Source: a virus
Reading direction: 5' to 3' (one strand)
Virus record (IMG/VR): IMGVR_UViG_3300042114_000139
Span: 1-36,983 of that record
Length of the DNA: 36,983 nucleotides
This document shows positions 21,218 through 29,137 of the stretch, piece by piece; position 1 is the first letter of the stretch, and each line of letters starts with the position of its first letter. The notes beneath the pieces were generated by a model. It searched no databases. It saw only the letters and a list, made by a program, of their open reading frames with translations, and had not been told where the DNA came from. The position numbers and the translations under genes are program-made.

Positions 21218-22392
21218 ATTTAGAACAATTACGTGCCTTTTTGGCTGAGTTAGATGGAAAAATGAGAGCAATGTTGGATGGAAATCCAGATGGACTTGGT
21301 GAAGCACAATCGAAAGAGTACGATGACCTTGAAAAACAGTTTGACGATACAAGATCTAAAATTGATGCAGCACAAACTCGTGCAGACAATCAAGCTAAGC
21401 GTCAAAACTATTTAAATACAAACCAAAGAGCTCCAATGGTTGGCGGCGTTGCACATGTAGATGCAGGTGAAGATAAAGTTGATGGATATCGTGATGCGTT
21501 TTGGGCTATGCAAAGCCGCAAAACTTTAAATGCTGAGCAGACTCGTGCTTTAAATTCAGGAACTGCAGGTGAAGGTGGTCATTTAATTCCTGAAGTTTTT
21601 CAAACAAACATTATTGCTACATTGACTGAAAAGTCATATATGCGTCCTATCGCAACAGTAAGTATGTCAACTTCAACTGAAAACATTCCTGTTGAGGGTG
21701 ATGATGGCGTAAATAGCTGGATAGATGAAACTGGAACATATGCAGAGAGTGATCCAACTATCAGCCAGGTAGTTATGAAAGCTTTTAAAACAGGTCGCAT
21801 CATTAAAGCTACTGATGAACTTTTACAAGACAGCTTTACAAGTATTGAAGCGTACATCTCTCTAAAATTTGCAAAATCAACTATTGCAGCTGAAGAATTA
21901 GCATTTGTCTTAGGGAATGGTATTGGAAAACCTACAGGATTTTTAATAACTGCGATTGTTGGAAAGCTTACAGCTTCGCCTACTTCAATCACTGCTGATG
22001 AGATTATAGATCTATGGGGTTCTGTAGATGAAGATTACGCAGCAAACGCAGTATGGAAAATGAACCGTAATACACTTGTAAGACTTATGAAGTTAAAAGA
22101 CAGTAATGGAGACTACCTTATTAATAAAGGGCTAAACGGTGCTCCTGCTACACTTCTTGGCCGTCCTATTGTTATCAATAAGCATATGCCAGATATTGCA
22201 GCAGGCGCAAAACCAATCTCATTTGGAGACATGAGCTACTACTTCATCAAAGACAGAAAAGTTATGACAATGAAACGTCTTGATGAAAAGTATGCAGATA
22301 CTGGTCACATCGGTTTTAGAATTGACAAACGCGTTGACGGTAAATTGGTGCTTCCTGAAGCGGTAAAAGTTCTACAAATGGCAGCAGTGTAA
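21214..22392 (+). CDS. Major capsid protein (HK97 fold)
   Basis: A 392-residue HK97-family capsid protein. Residues 1-85 form a helical, charged delta/scaffold domain (MNLEQLRAFLAELDGKMRAM onward) expected to be removed by the protease. The shell domain follows with SGTAGEGGHLIPEVF, SYMRPIATVSM, TDELLQDSFTSIEAYI, FVLGNGIGKPTGFL and PVVIN-like GRPIVINKHMP. Encoded directly after the protease with an ATGA overlap, as usual. Confidence 0.95.
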   Translation: MNLEQLRAFLAELDGKMRAMLDGNPDGLGEAQSKEYDDLEKQFDDTRSKIDAAQTRADNQAKRQNYLNTNQRAPMVGGVAHVDAGEDKVDGYRDAFWAMQSRKTLNAEQTRALNSGTAGEGGHLIPEVFQTNIIATLTEKSYMRPIATVSMSTSTENIPVEGDDGVNSWIDETGTYAESDPTISQVVMKAFKTGRIIKATDELLQDSFTSIEAYISLKFAKSTIAAEELAFVLGNGIGKPTGFLITAIVGKLTASPTSITADEIIDLWGSVDEDYAANAVWKMNRNTLVRLMKLKDSNGDYLINKGLNGAPATLLGRPIVINKHMPDIAAGAKPISFGDMSYYFIKDRKVMTMKRLDEKYADTGHIGFRIDKRVDGKLVLPEAVKVLQMAAV

Positions 22393-22402
22393 AGGCTAGA
22401 TT

Positions 22403-22783
22403 ATGAGCAAAATGCAAATTAAACTGCTAACCGGACGAAGCGGTCCGGATGGCAGTCATATGCCAGGTGAAAAAATAGAAGTCGGACTCAGAGAAGCTAT
22501 AACTCTCATTCAGTCCAACCAAGCGGAGCCGATGAACAAAGCGGCTTACGAAAAAGCGCTTAAAGCCATTGAAGATGAAAATCTTAAAACAGCAGAACGC
22601 GAAGCAGAGATAAACGCAATCATGCACAAAGAGACTCTTGAGCTTGAACTACGAGACTTGTATGCGCAGGTTGCACTTAAGACGGCCGAGATTGAGGGCG
22701 TTATTTTAACCGACGAAGAGGTTAAAGCATTTGTTGCGGTCTCTTTGGAGGGCGAAAAATTTAAAGGGAAGGAACCGAAGTAG
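22403..22783 (+). CDS. Hypothetical head protein between capsid and connector
   Basis: A 126-residue protein: a short beta-like N-terminus (MQIKLLTGRSGPDGSHMPGE) and a long charged helix (residues 45-95). In other HK97-like phages a small head-tail or capsid-accessory protein occurs at this place. The N-terminal segment resembles head-fibre/SH3-like accessory domains only loosely. AAGG precedes the ATG. Confidence 0.7.
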   Translation: MSKMQIKLLTGRSGPDGSHMPGEKIEVGLREAITLIQSNQAEPMNKAAYEKALKAIEDENLKTAEREAEINAIMHKETLELELRDLYAQVALKTAEIEGVILTDEEVKAFVAVSLEGEKFKGKEPK

Positions 22784-23317
22784 ATGAGCGCTGTAACACT
22801 GCTAGAAGCAAAAGCACACTTACGCGTCTTGGATGATGCGGATGATGCTTATATACAAACCTTAGTAGATGTTGCAGAGGCTCAGGCAGAAGAGATTACT
22901 TCAAGAAATTTACTTGAGACAACAAATGTGTTTTACTTGTCTGACTATGTCGGAAATTTTGCACTTCCAAAATCTCCGCTGATTGCGGTTGATACTATTC
23001 AATATGTGCCATACGGTGAAAGTGACTATGTGACACTCTCTCCTGACATGTATGAAGTTGATGATTCGCGCGAACCTGCAAGAGTTCGTTTTTTTGAAGG
23101 GCTCTATGTGGCTGACCTCTTTAAAGCGATTAAGGTCACATACAGAGCAGGGTACACAGAAGCAGAAGTGCCAAAGCCAATAAAGCAATGGGTGCTTTTG
23201 AGAGTTGCAACAATGTACGAAAATAGAGAAGAAATTATAGTCGGGACTATCAACTCTGTCATTCAGAATGACTATAACGATTTTCTCATCTCAAAATACA
23301 GAGTAGGCAGACTATGA
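22784..23317 (+). CDS. Head-tail connector (gp6-like)
   Basis: A 177-residue protein of the Phage_gp6/DNA-packaging connector family: helical N-terminus LLEAKAHLRVLDDADDAYIQ, then EAQAEEITSRNL, a beta hairpin region with FALPKSPLIAVDTIQYV, and PIKQWVLLRVATMYENRE. It binds under the portal as a ring adaptor. Its stop overlaps the start of the next gene. Confidence 0.87.
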   Translation: MSAVTLLEAKAHLRVLDDADDAYIQTLVDVAEAQAEEITSRNLLETTNVFYLSDYVGNFALPKSPLIAVDTIQYVPYGESDYVTLSPDMYEVDDSREPARVRFFEGLYVADLFKAIKVTYRAGYTEAEVPKPIKQWVLLRVATMYENREEIIVGTINSVIQNDYNDFLISKYRVGRL

Positions 23318-23637
23318 GAAGCGGCAACCTAAAGCAAAAAATTACGTTTCAAACATCAACACCAACGCAAGATGATTTTGGCGGTATTGTTGATGGCTTT
23401 AGTATTTTTGCACAAACTTACGCAAGTATCACGCCAATTAGCGGCAAAGAGTATTTTGTATCAAAGCAGACAAACGCAGAGGTGTCGCATAAGATAGAGT
23501 GCCGTTTCATTAGCGGCATCACTCCATCTATGCGCATCGTTTATGGCGCGAGAGTGTTTAACATCGAGAGTGTCATAAATATCCGTGAAGAAAATAAAAC
23601 TTTGCAGATCATGGCGAGCGAGGTGATAAGTGGTTGA
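23314..23637 (+). CDS. Head-tail adaptor/stopper protein
   Basis: A 107-residue beta-barrel protein of the phage head-tail joining family (PF05521; SPP1 gp16-like): MRSGNLKQKITFQTSTPTQD, DDFGG, YASITPISGKEYF, HKIECRFISGITPSMRI. It closes the connector after packaging and joins the tail. Confidence 0.87.
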   Translation: MRSGNLKQKITFQTSTPTQDDFGGIVDGFSIFAQTYASITPISGKEYFVSKQTNAEVSHKIECRFISGITPSMRIVYGARVFNIESVINIREENKTLQIMASEVISG

Positions 23638-24028
23638 TGTTCAAATCAAAGGGATGGATGAACTCTTGAAGTCTCTAAAGATACTGCCAGAACGCATACA
23701 AAAAAATGTTTTAGTCGGGGCTATTCGTGCCGGAGCTACAAGCATTTCAAAAGAGATGAAGCGATTTGTTCCAAAAGATACCGGAGAGCTTCAAAAAAGT
23801 ATAGGCGTTGTTAAAAGAAAAAGCAAAAATAAAAACGAAATTCTTTTTACCGTAGCACCACAAATTAAAAAAGGTGGCTGGAAAGCGCACTTTCACGAGT
23901 TCGGAACAATAAAAATGCCAGCGCATCCGTTTGTGCGGCCTGCGTTTGAGGGCAAGGGTAATGAGGCGATAGAAGTTGCAAAAGAGTACATGACAAAACG
24001 AATAGATAAGGAGCTTGCAAAACTATGA
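23630..24028 (+). CDS. HK97 gp10-like tail completion protein
   Basis: A 132-residue protein of the HK97-gp10 family (PF04883): MDELLKSLKILPERIQKNVL, VPKDTGELQKSIGV, HFHEFGTIKMPAHPFVRPAF. Start GTG 23630 with GAGGTG just upstream and an 8-bp overlap with the preceding gene. Confidence 0.88.
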   Translation: MVDVQIKGMDELLKSLKILPERIQKNVLVGAIRAGATSISKEMKRFVPKDTGELQKSIGVVKRKSKNKNEILFTVAPQIKKGGWKAHFHEFGTIKMPAHPFVRPAFEGKGNEAIEVAKEYMTKRIDKELAKL

Positions 24029-24357
24029 TTGAAATAGATTTATACAACGCTTTGAACTCTATTTGTGAGAGAACTTATCCTTTGATTTTTCCTGATAATG
24101 TAATCTTCCCTGCGATGAGTTATCAAGTTATCTTCGACGGGGCGAACCAAGCTACAAATGGAAACTACATGAGCAGAGATGTCCGCTTCCAAGTTGATAT
24201 CTACTCAAAAAGCTATGCAGAAGCAAAGGACCTCAAAGGTCAAGTTGTGGCAAGTATTATCTTTCTAGGTGCTGGCGACATATCGGCTCAAGATTTATAC
24301 GACGATGAGACAGAACTATACAGACAGTTAATTGATTTTAATATAAAAAGGAGTTAA
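24025..24357 (+). CDS. Tail terminator-like protein (DUF3168)
   Basis: A 110-residue protein that fits DUF3168/tail terminator families: DLYNALNSICERTYPLIFPD, MSYQVIFDGANQATNGN, RFQVDIYSKSYAEAKDLK. It should cap the tail tube at the head-proximal end. ATGA-type overlap with the preceding gene. Confidence 0.82.
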   Translation: MIEIDLYNALNSICERTYPLIFPDNVIFPAMSYQVIFDGANQATNGNYMSRDVRFQVDIYSKSYAEAKDLKGQVVASIIFLGAGDISAQDLYDDETELYRQLIDFNIKRS

Positions 24358-24359
24358 AA

Positions 24360-24773
24360 ATGGCAATCAAAACCACAGGTCACAAAGTAAAAGTGAATAG
24401 CAAAGACGCAGGCGACTTACAGTCACTTGGAAGCATTAAGCAAAAAAGAGCGATTAAAGAGTATGAAGCACTTAACACAGGGGCAATCGTGCAAGCAATC
24501 GGGAACATCAAGACAGACCCTATCGCAATGAGTGTGCTTTACAATCCAGACGATGCAAATGGAGCAGGCGAGCTAGAAGCTGCGTTTATCGCAGGAACCA
24601 CCATCCCGTTTGCTATTGAGTTGTCAGATACCATCACAACAAATGGAACTACTTTCACATGGTCTGGTGCAGTTATTTCAGACTTTGAAATCAACCAAGA
24701 GAAAGACGGTGACGTTGTTGCGTCATTTACGGCGGCACTCAATGGCGCTCCTGTAGTAACTCCGGCGGCATAA
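24360..24773 (+). CDS. Major tail tube protein
   Basis: A 137-residue beta-rich protein placed between tail terminator and tail chaperone. Visible features are GTTIPFAIELSD, TFTWSGAVISDFEINQEKDG and a conserved-type ending VVASFTAALNGAPV. It is the building block of the siphovirus tail tube. The RBS AAGGAG is strong, as expected of an abundant protein. The stop overlaps the next ATG by one base (TAATG). Confidence 0.85.
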   Translation: MAIKTTGHKVKVNSKDAGDLQSLGSIKQKRAIKEYEALNTGAIVQAIGNIKTDPIAMSVLYNPDDANGAGELEAAFIAGTTIPFAIELSDTITTNGTTFTWSGAVISDFEINQEKDGDVVASFTAALNGAPVVTPAA

Positions 24774-25258
24774 TGAAAATTCAACTAGATTATAAAATCG
24801 ACATTGAGATAGTAGAGGGCGACAAAACAAAAGAAAGTCTTGTTATCGCTCTTAGAGAGTTTACAAAAGATGAGAAAAAAGAGTTTGAGGAGATGCGAAA
24901 ACAGTTTGAGCAAATCTTTAAAAAAGGACAAAAACTCATCAATAAACAAATGTCTCTCAAAAAGAAAACTTCACTCTATGAAGCAAACGGGAACTTTGAT
25001 AAAGCACTTGAAGCTATTGAGGAAAATCAAAAGCTTGATGATGAACTTGAAGTGTTGATTGAAAAACTGAGTGAAATAGGTGGCGGCGACCAGGACGCCT
25101 TTGCGGAAAAAGTTGCCAAAACAAGATTTGAAAAACTCGTAAGCGGCAGCGATAAGACAAAGCTTGAAGCATACGCAAACATCAAAGGCTATACGCAGAT
25201 GATGAAATTGCTTGACTCGGCAAAGTCTGACCTTGAAAAAAAGCAGTCTGGCGAATAG
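24773..25258 (+). CDS. Tail assembly chaperone, short form (gpG-like)
   Basis: A 161-residue acidic, helical protein corresponding to lambda gpG by position (after the tube gene and before the tape measure) and by the frameshift signal near its 3' end. It contains a long coiled-coil-like region (KDEKKEFEEMRKQFEQIFKK). It coats the tape measure during tail assembly and is absent from virions in related phages. Confidence 0.85.
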   Translation: MKIQLDYKIDIEIVEGDKTKESLVIALREFTKDEKKEFEEMRKQFEQIFKKGQKLINKQMSLKKKTSLYEANGNFDKALEAIEENQKLDDELEVLIEKLSEIGGGDQDAFAEKVAKTRFEKLVSGSDKTKLEAYANIKGYTQMMKLLDSAKSDLEKKQSGE

Positions 25259-25569
25259 CCGGATGTATTCGCTCACGAAAAGGGTATGACGAACTTCTCG
25301 ACTTTGAAAAAGCGCTTCTTGGGGTGGCCTCAAAATGTGAGTACAGCTATTCGTCAAACAGAAGAGTCGGGTATCTTTACGGCTCAATGAAAGATCAGCT
25401 TAGATGGCACAATCTAAGCGTAAAAGATAACGTAAGATTTATCTCAACAGTAGGACAACTTGTTGTTTTGCCTGATGAAGATTTCAACAAAGAAAAAGTG
25501 AAAGCGATGAGAATGAAAAGCTCAGATATTGCAGACGCTTTAAAAGCAGCCTTCGGAGATGGATTATGA
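24773..25569 (+). CDS. Tail assembly chaperone, frameshifted long form (gpGT-like)
   Basis: A -1 shift at A-AAA-AAG (25237-25243) joins residues 1-157 of the G-like protein to a 108-residue extension: AVWRIAGCIRSRKGYDELLD, then FEKALLGVASKCEYS and on to the TGA at 25567-25569. The extension is open from the slip site with no own ATG and no convincing RBS; a GTG at 25324 is only a partial start. Its end overlaps the tape-measure ATG (ATGA). The product of about 265 residues matches lambda gpGT in layout. Confidence 0.8.
25237..25243 (+). promoter_or_regulatory. Programmed -1 ribosomal frameshift site
   Basis: The heptamer A AAA AAG in the zero frame (CTT GAA AAA AAG CAG) is one of the most efficient bacterial -1 slippery sequences. 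It lies five codons before the G-form stop (TAG 25256-25258). After slipping the frame stays open for 108 codons. Confidence 0.8.
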
Positions 25570-27800
25570 GTCAAAAAATCGGTACAGTAATAATCGACAT
25601 ACTTGCAGATACAACAAAGCTCGTAGCCGGAATGGAAGGCGCGCAAAAGTCCATCAAAAAGAATGTTGAAGCCCTGCAAAAATCCATCATCGGAATAGGG
25701 GCTGCGTTTTTGTCTGTTCAAACAGTAATGAAAGCATTTGACATCGGAAAAGAGTTCACATCAACAGCGATGGAATTTGAGAAATTCAACACAGTATTAG
25801 AAACGATAGAAGGCTCATCTCAAAAAGCTGACAGCGCTATGGCTTGGATAGCTGATTTTACCAAAAGCACACCGTACGAACTTGCAGAAGTGACGGATGC
25901 CTTTGTTAAACTCAGAGCGTATGGACTAAACCCTACGGATGGAACTTTAAAAACACTTGGTGATACAGCATCGGCAATGGGGAAAAGCCTCAATCAAGCA
26001 GTTGAGGCAATGGCGGACGCTGTAACAGGTGAAAACGAGCGCCTTAAAGAGTTTGGCATTAAAGCTTCAAAAACGGGTGAGGAGATTACCTACAAATGGA
26101 CAAGCGCAAGCGGTGAAGCTCGCTCAAAAACAATCGAGAACAATTCAGCAATCATTCAAAGTACGCTCTCCGCTATTTTCAACGAGAAGTATGCAGGAGC
26201 TATGGACGCGCAAAGCAAAACTCTTGAGGGAATGCTCTCAAACATTAGCGACTCATATACAATCTTTCAAAAGAATGTTATGGATAGTGGGCTGTATGAT
26301 TACATAAAGGCGCTCGTTAAAGTCTTTGGAGAAGAGCTAAATAAGGCATTCGGTACAACTTCTGAAAACGCAGGAGCGTTCGCAAACTCCATGATAGATG
26401 CTATTAACTCCACAATAAATGCAGTTGGCTTTTTGAAGGACTCATTCACTGGAATCCAAGTTGTTGTGAAATCAATAGAAATCGGTTTTTTATATATGGT
26501 AAAGGGCATCACATTTGCAATAGACTCTATTATTGGAGCAATGAACGCAGTCTTAGTCCAATACAATGATCTTCCGTCTGCGCTCAGGGGAGAACAAGTA
26601 GATTTGTTTAGCAAGTTTGGAGTAGGCGCAGTAAGTCAAGAAATAGCAGACTCGAAAACAGAGTTGGCGGGACTTGTAAACTCAATAAGCGACGGAAGAA
26701 ACTTTGCTGAAAACTTTACAAAAAGAGTAGGAATAGCGTTTCAAGAGTTTAAAACAACAATAGACAGCGTTACAAAATCAACAGATATAAAAAACAAAAG
26801 CGATGAAAAAAGTGAGGGCTTATCTAAAAAACAAATAACTGCACTAGAAAAACAATCACAGCTTAACGAGAGAATGAGAGATACATATCTAAACATCATC
26901 GGCAGCGATTATGACAAATGGCTCGTAAGCACAAACAGTACTATGATTGACTTAGCAAAAAGCACAGAGCTGACGTCTGATGAACTTATGAAAGCGTTTG
27001 ATAAATTAAGCGAGAGCAATCCAGAACTTAAAGTGAAGACAGCAGATCCGGCATCGCTTCAAGTGTGGAGCGATTACTACAAAGGCATTGGCGATTTACA
27101 AACTGCTTGGCTCACTTCTCAAGAGAGAGTAGATGCACACGATAATGCTGTGCTTCTTGGGCTGAAAGATGAGGACTACAATGTTTATATCGAGAGGTAT
27201 AAAACAAACTTTCTTGACCAACTCAAAGATAAAACAAAAGAGAGTACTGACGAAGTCAAATATGTCTTTACAAACGCATTCAAAGGGATGGAAGATACGC
27301 TTATTGATTTTGTGAAAACAGGAAAAGTAAGTTTTGAAAACCTTGTAAATTCAATTTTAGAAGATTTGCTAAGACTTCAAATCCAAATGTCAATCACAAA
27401 GCCACTTATGGCTTCATTTGAGGCATCAGGAGGAGTAGGAAGCATTGCGAGTATGTTTGGCTTTGCAAACGGCGGGGTAATGACAAATCAAGGCGCTGTG
27501 CCATTAAAAGCTTATGCAAATGGAGGAATAGCGACAACTCCTCAACTCGCTCTCTACGGAGAAGGGCGAATGCCTGAAGCGTATGTGCCGCTCCCAGATG
27601 GAAGAACAATCCCTGTAACTATGCAAGGCGGCTCAGGTGCAAATGTTTTAGTAAACATTGAAAACAACTCCGGCACGCCTGTATCTGAAAACAACGTAAC
27701 AACATCTTTTGACGGGGGAACAATGATTGTAAATATAGTTTTGGACGCAATCACGCGCAACAAAGGTGGCATGAGAGATGCCATTAGGAGTACAAAATGA
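25566..27800 (+). CDS. Tape measure protein
   Basis: A 744-residue tail length protein. The N-terminal domain (about 1-250) matches lambda-family tape measures: VLETIEGSSQKADSAMAWIA, PYELAEVTDAFVKLRAYGL, MADAVTGENERLKEFGIKA. The middle has hydrophobic segments near 290-345. The C-terminal part has FKGMEDTLIDFVKTGKVSFE, then MFGFANGGVMTNQG and a glycine-rich end. By the usual ratio (about 0.15 nm per residue) the tail would be roughly 110 nm; this is an estimate. Confidence 0.93.
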   Translation: MSQKIGTVIIDILADTTKLVAGMEGAQKSIKKNVEALQKSIIGIGAAFLSVQTVMKAFDIGKEFTSTAMEFEKFNTVLETIEGSSQKADSAMAWIADFTKSTPYELAEVTDAFVKLRAYGLNPTDGTLKTLGDTASAMGKSLNQAVEAMADAVTGENERLKEFGIKASKTGEEITYKWTSASGEARSKTIENNSAIIQSTLSAIFNEKYAGAMDAQSKTLEGMLSNISDSYTIFQKNVMDSGLYDYIKALVKVFGEELNKAFGTTSENAGAFANSMIDAINSTINAVGFLKDSFTGIQVVVKSIEIGFLYMVKGITFAIDSIIGAMNAVLVQYNDLPSALRGEQVDLFSKFGVGAVSQEIADSKTELAGLVNSISDGRNFAENFTKRVGIAFQEFKTTIDSVTKSTDIKNKSDEKSEGLSKKQITALEKQSQLNERMRDTYLNIIGSDYDKWLVSTNSTMIDLAKSTELTSDELMKAFDKLSESNPELKVKTADPASLQVWSDYYKGIGDLQTAWLTSQERVDAHDNAVLLGLKDEDYNVYIERYKTNFLDQLKDKTKESTDEVKYVFTNAFKGMEDTLIDFVKTGKVSFENLVNSILEDLLRLQIQMSITKPLMASFEASGGVGSIASMFGFANGGVMTNQGAVPLKAYANGGIATTPQLALYGEGRMPEAYVPLPDGRTIPVTMQGGSGANVLVNIENNSGTPVSENNVTTSFDGGTMIVNIVLDAITRNKGGMRDAIRSTK

Positions 27801-28123
27801 CATTTCCGACACTTCCGATAACAAATATCAAGAGAAAACAAAACAAAGCAGTGGTGCGATCTTCTTTCGATGGCGGATATGAGCAGACTAGACCGAAACA
27901 CACTCGAAGTGTTAAAGAGTTTGAACTGACTTTTGATGTATTAACTACAGCGCAGATGCAAGAGTTAGAAAACTTCTTTATATCACATCAGGGTGACAGT
28001 TTTTATTTTGATGATTATCTATACGCCTCAACGCATATTGTAAGATTTACGGAAGAGTCTTTGCAGTTCACTCAGATTTCACCAAACGACCACAGCACAA
28101 CTTGTATGCTGAAAGAAGTCTAA
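27797..28123 (+). CDS. Minor tail protein, lambda gpM-like
   Basis: A 108-residue protein of the phage minor tail (PF05939) type: YEQTRPKHTRSVKEFELTFD and FFISHQGDSFYFDDYL. It belongs to the tail-tip complex. It overlaps the tape-measure stop (ATGA). Confidence 0.83.
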   Translation: MTFPTLPITNIKRKQNKAVVRSSFDGGYEQTRPKHTRSVKEFELTFDVLTTAQMQELENFFISHQGDSFYFDDYLYASTHIVRFTEESLQFTQISPNDHSTTCMLKEV

Positions 28124-28124
28124 T

Positions 28125-28754
28125 ATGTTAACACTCTCTTCAATAGTCATCGACCAAAAGAACGACTTAGGCTCAACAGAAGCCATACTTGTAGCAATTG
28201 ACTTGGCAATCCCGTCAATTACCGAGCCGATAAGACTTGTGCGCAATAATGAAAATATCACTTGGAGAGGAAGCGAATACCAGGCATTCCCTTTTTCAAT
28301 CGACGAGATAAGCGAAACGGCAACAAATGAAGTTCCAAGTGTAGCAATAACGCTTGCAAACGCATCAAGAGCCATTGAAAAGTACATAGTTGAGTACGAC
28401 ATATGGCTCAAAGAAAATGCGCATCAGCCTATTGTAGTGACAATCCATGTTCTGAGCACGGCAGACTTAGCGAATACCTCGTCAATTTTGTCATCAACAT
28501 TCGAGATAAGTTCATTCAGCTCAAACGCGGAGTCTGTGACTTTTAACCTCACTCAGAAAAATCTTTACATCAAGGCCTTTCCTCCACATAAGATAACGCG
28601 CAAATGTCACTTTAAATTTGGCTCAACAGAGTGTGGGGTGATAACAGGCGGAACGTGCAACAAAACGCTTGCAAATTGCAGAAGCCATAACAACTCGGTG
28701 CGTTTTGGCGGCTACCCCTCAGTAGGCGGCAAGCTTGACAAGGTTTACTCATGA
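28125..28754 (+). CDS. Minor tail protein, lambda gpL-like, with Cys cluster
   Basis: A 209-residue tail-tip protein. The N-terminal part is like gpL/DUF2163 (VRNNENITWRGSEYQAFPFS). The C-terminal part carries four cysteines in KCHFKFGSTECGVITGGTCN and TLANC. Lambda gpL binds an iron-sulfur cluster through a comparable set of cysteines. The stop overlaps the next start (ATGA). Confidence 0.85.
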   Translation: MLTLSSIVIDQKNDLGSTEAILVAIDLAIPSITEPIRLVRNNENITWRGSEYQAFPFSIDEISETATNEVPSVAITLANASRAIEKYIVEYDIWLKENAHQPIVVTIHVLSTADLANTSSILSSTFEISSFSSNAESVTFNLTQKNLYIKAFPPHKITRKCHFKFGSTECGVITGGTCNKTLANCRSHNNSVRFGGYPSVGGKLDKVYS

Positions 28755-29137
28755 TGAAGTTTATCGGCATTCCGTTTTCAGACAAAGAAACGCAAGACTT
28801 CCAAGGAACGAACTGCTATGGCTTGGTAAGGCTTTTTTACAAAGAGCATTTAAATATAGAGATACCGGAGTTGCGCGTGCCTAGTGACCACTCAAACAGA
28901 GTTTGGGCTACTTACCTCAATGAGATACGAGGGAATTGGATTACGGTAACTGAGCCTCAAATGTTTGACGTAGTTGCAATGGCGCAAGACATCACGCATC
29001 CTCGCATAGTTCAGCACGTAGGTGTCTATCTTGGTGGGGGAAAAGTGCTCCATACACTTAGCAAAGTTGACTCTCACATCGTAAGTTTAGAGAGCATCAA
29101 ACATTCAATAAGAGGGTTTCACAGATGGCACAATTAA
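28751..29137 (+). CDS. NlpC/P60 tail-tip peptidase (gpK-like)
   Basis: A 128-residue cysteine peptidase. The catalytic Cys is C22 in QGTNCYGLVRLFY and the catalytic His is in IVQHVGVYLGGGKVLH (about residue 97). It probably opens peptidoglycan during DNA entry. Lambda gpK's N-terminal Mov34 domain is absent. The gene overlaps the J-like gene by 13 bp. Confidence 0.88.
   Translation: MMKFIGIPFSDKETQDFQGTNCYGLVRLFYKEHLNIEIPELRVPSDHSNRVWATYLNEIRGNWITVTEPQMFDVVAMAQDITHPRIVQHVGVYLGGGKVLHTLSKVDSHIVSLESIKHSIRGFHRWHN

Noticed and set aside
25324-25569. A separate 81-residue gene starting at GTG 25324
   Set aside because: The frame is open well upstream to the slippery site, has no ribosome site at the GTG, and fits the T-like extension of the chaperone.
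26300-26614. Minus-strand frame inside the tape measure gene
   Set aside because: It is the antisense frame of a well-supported gene.
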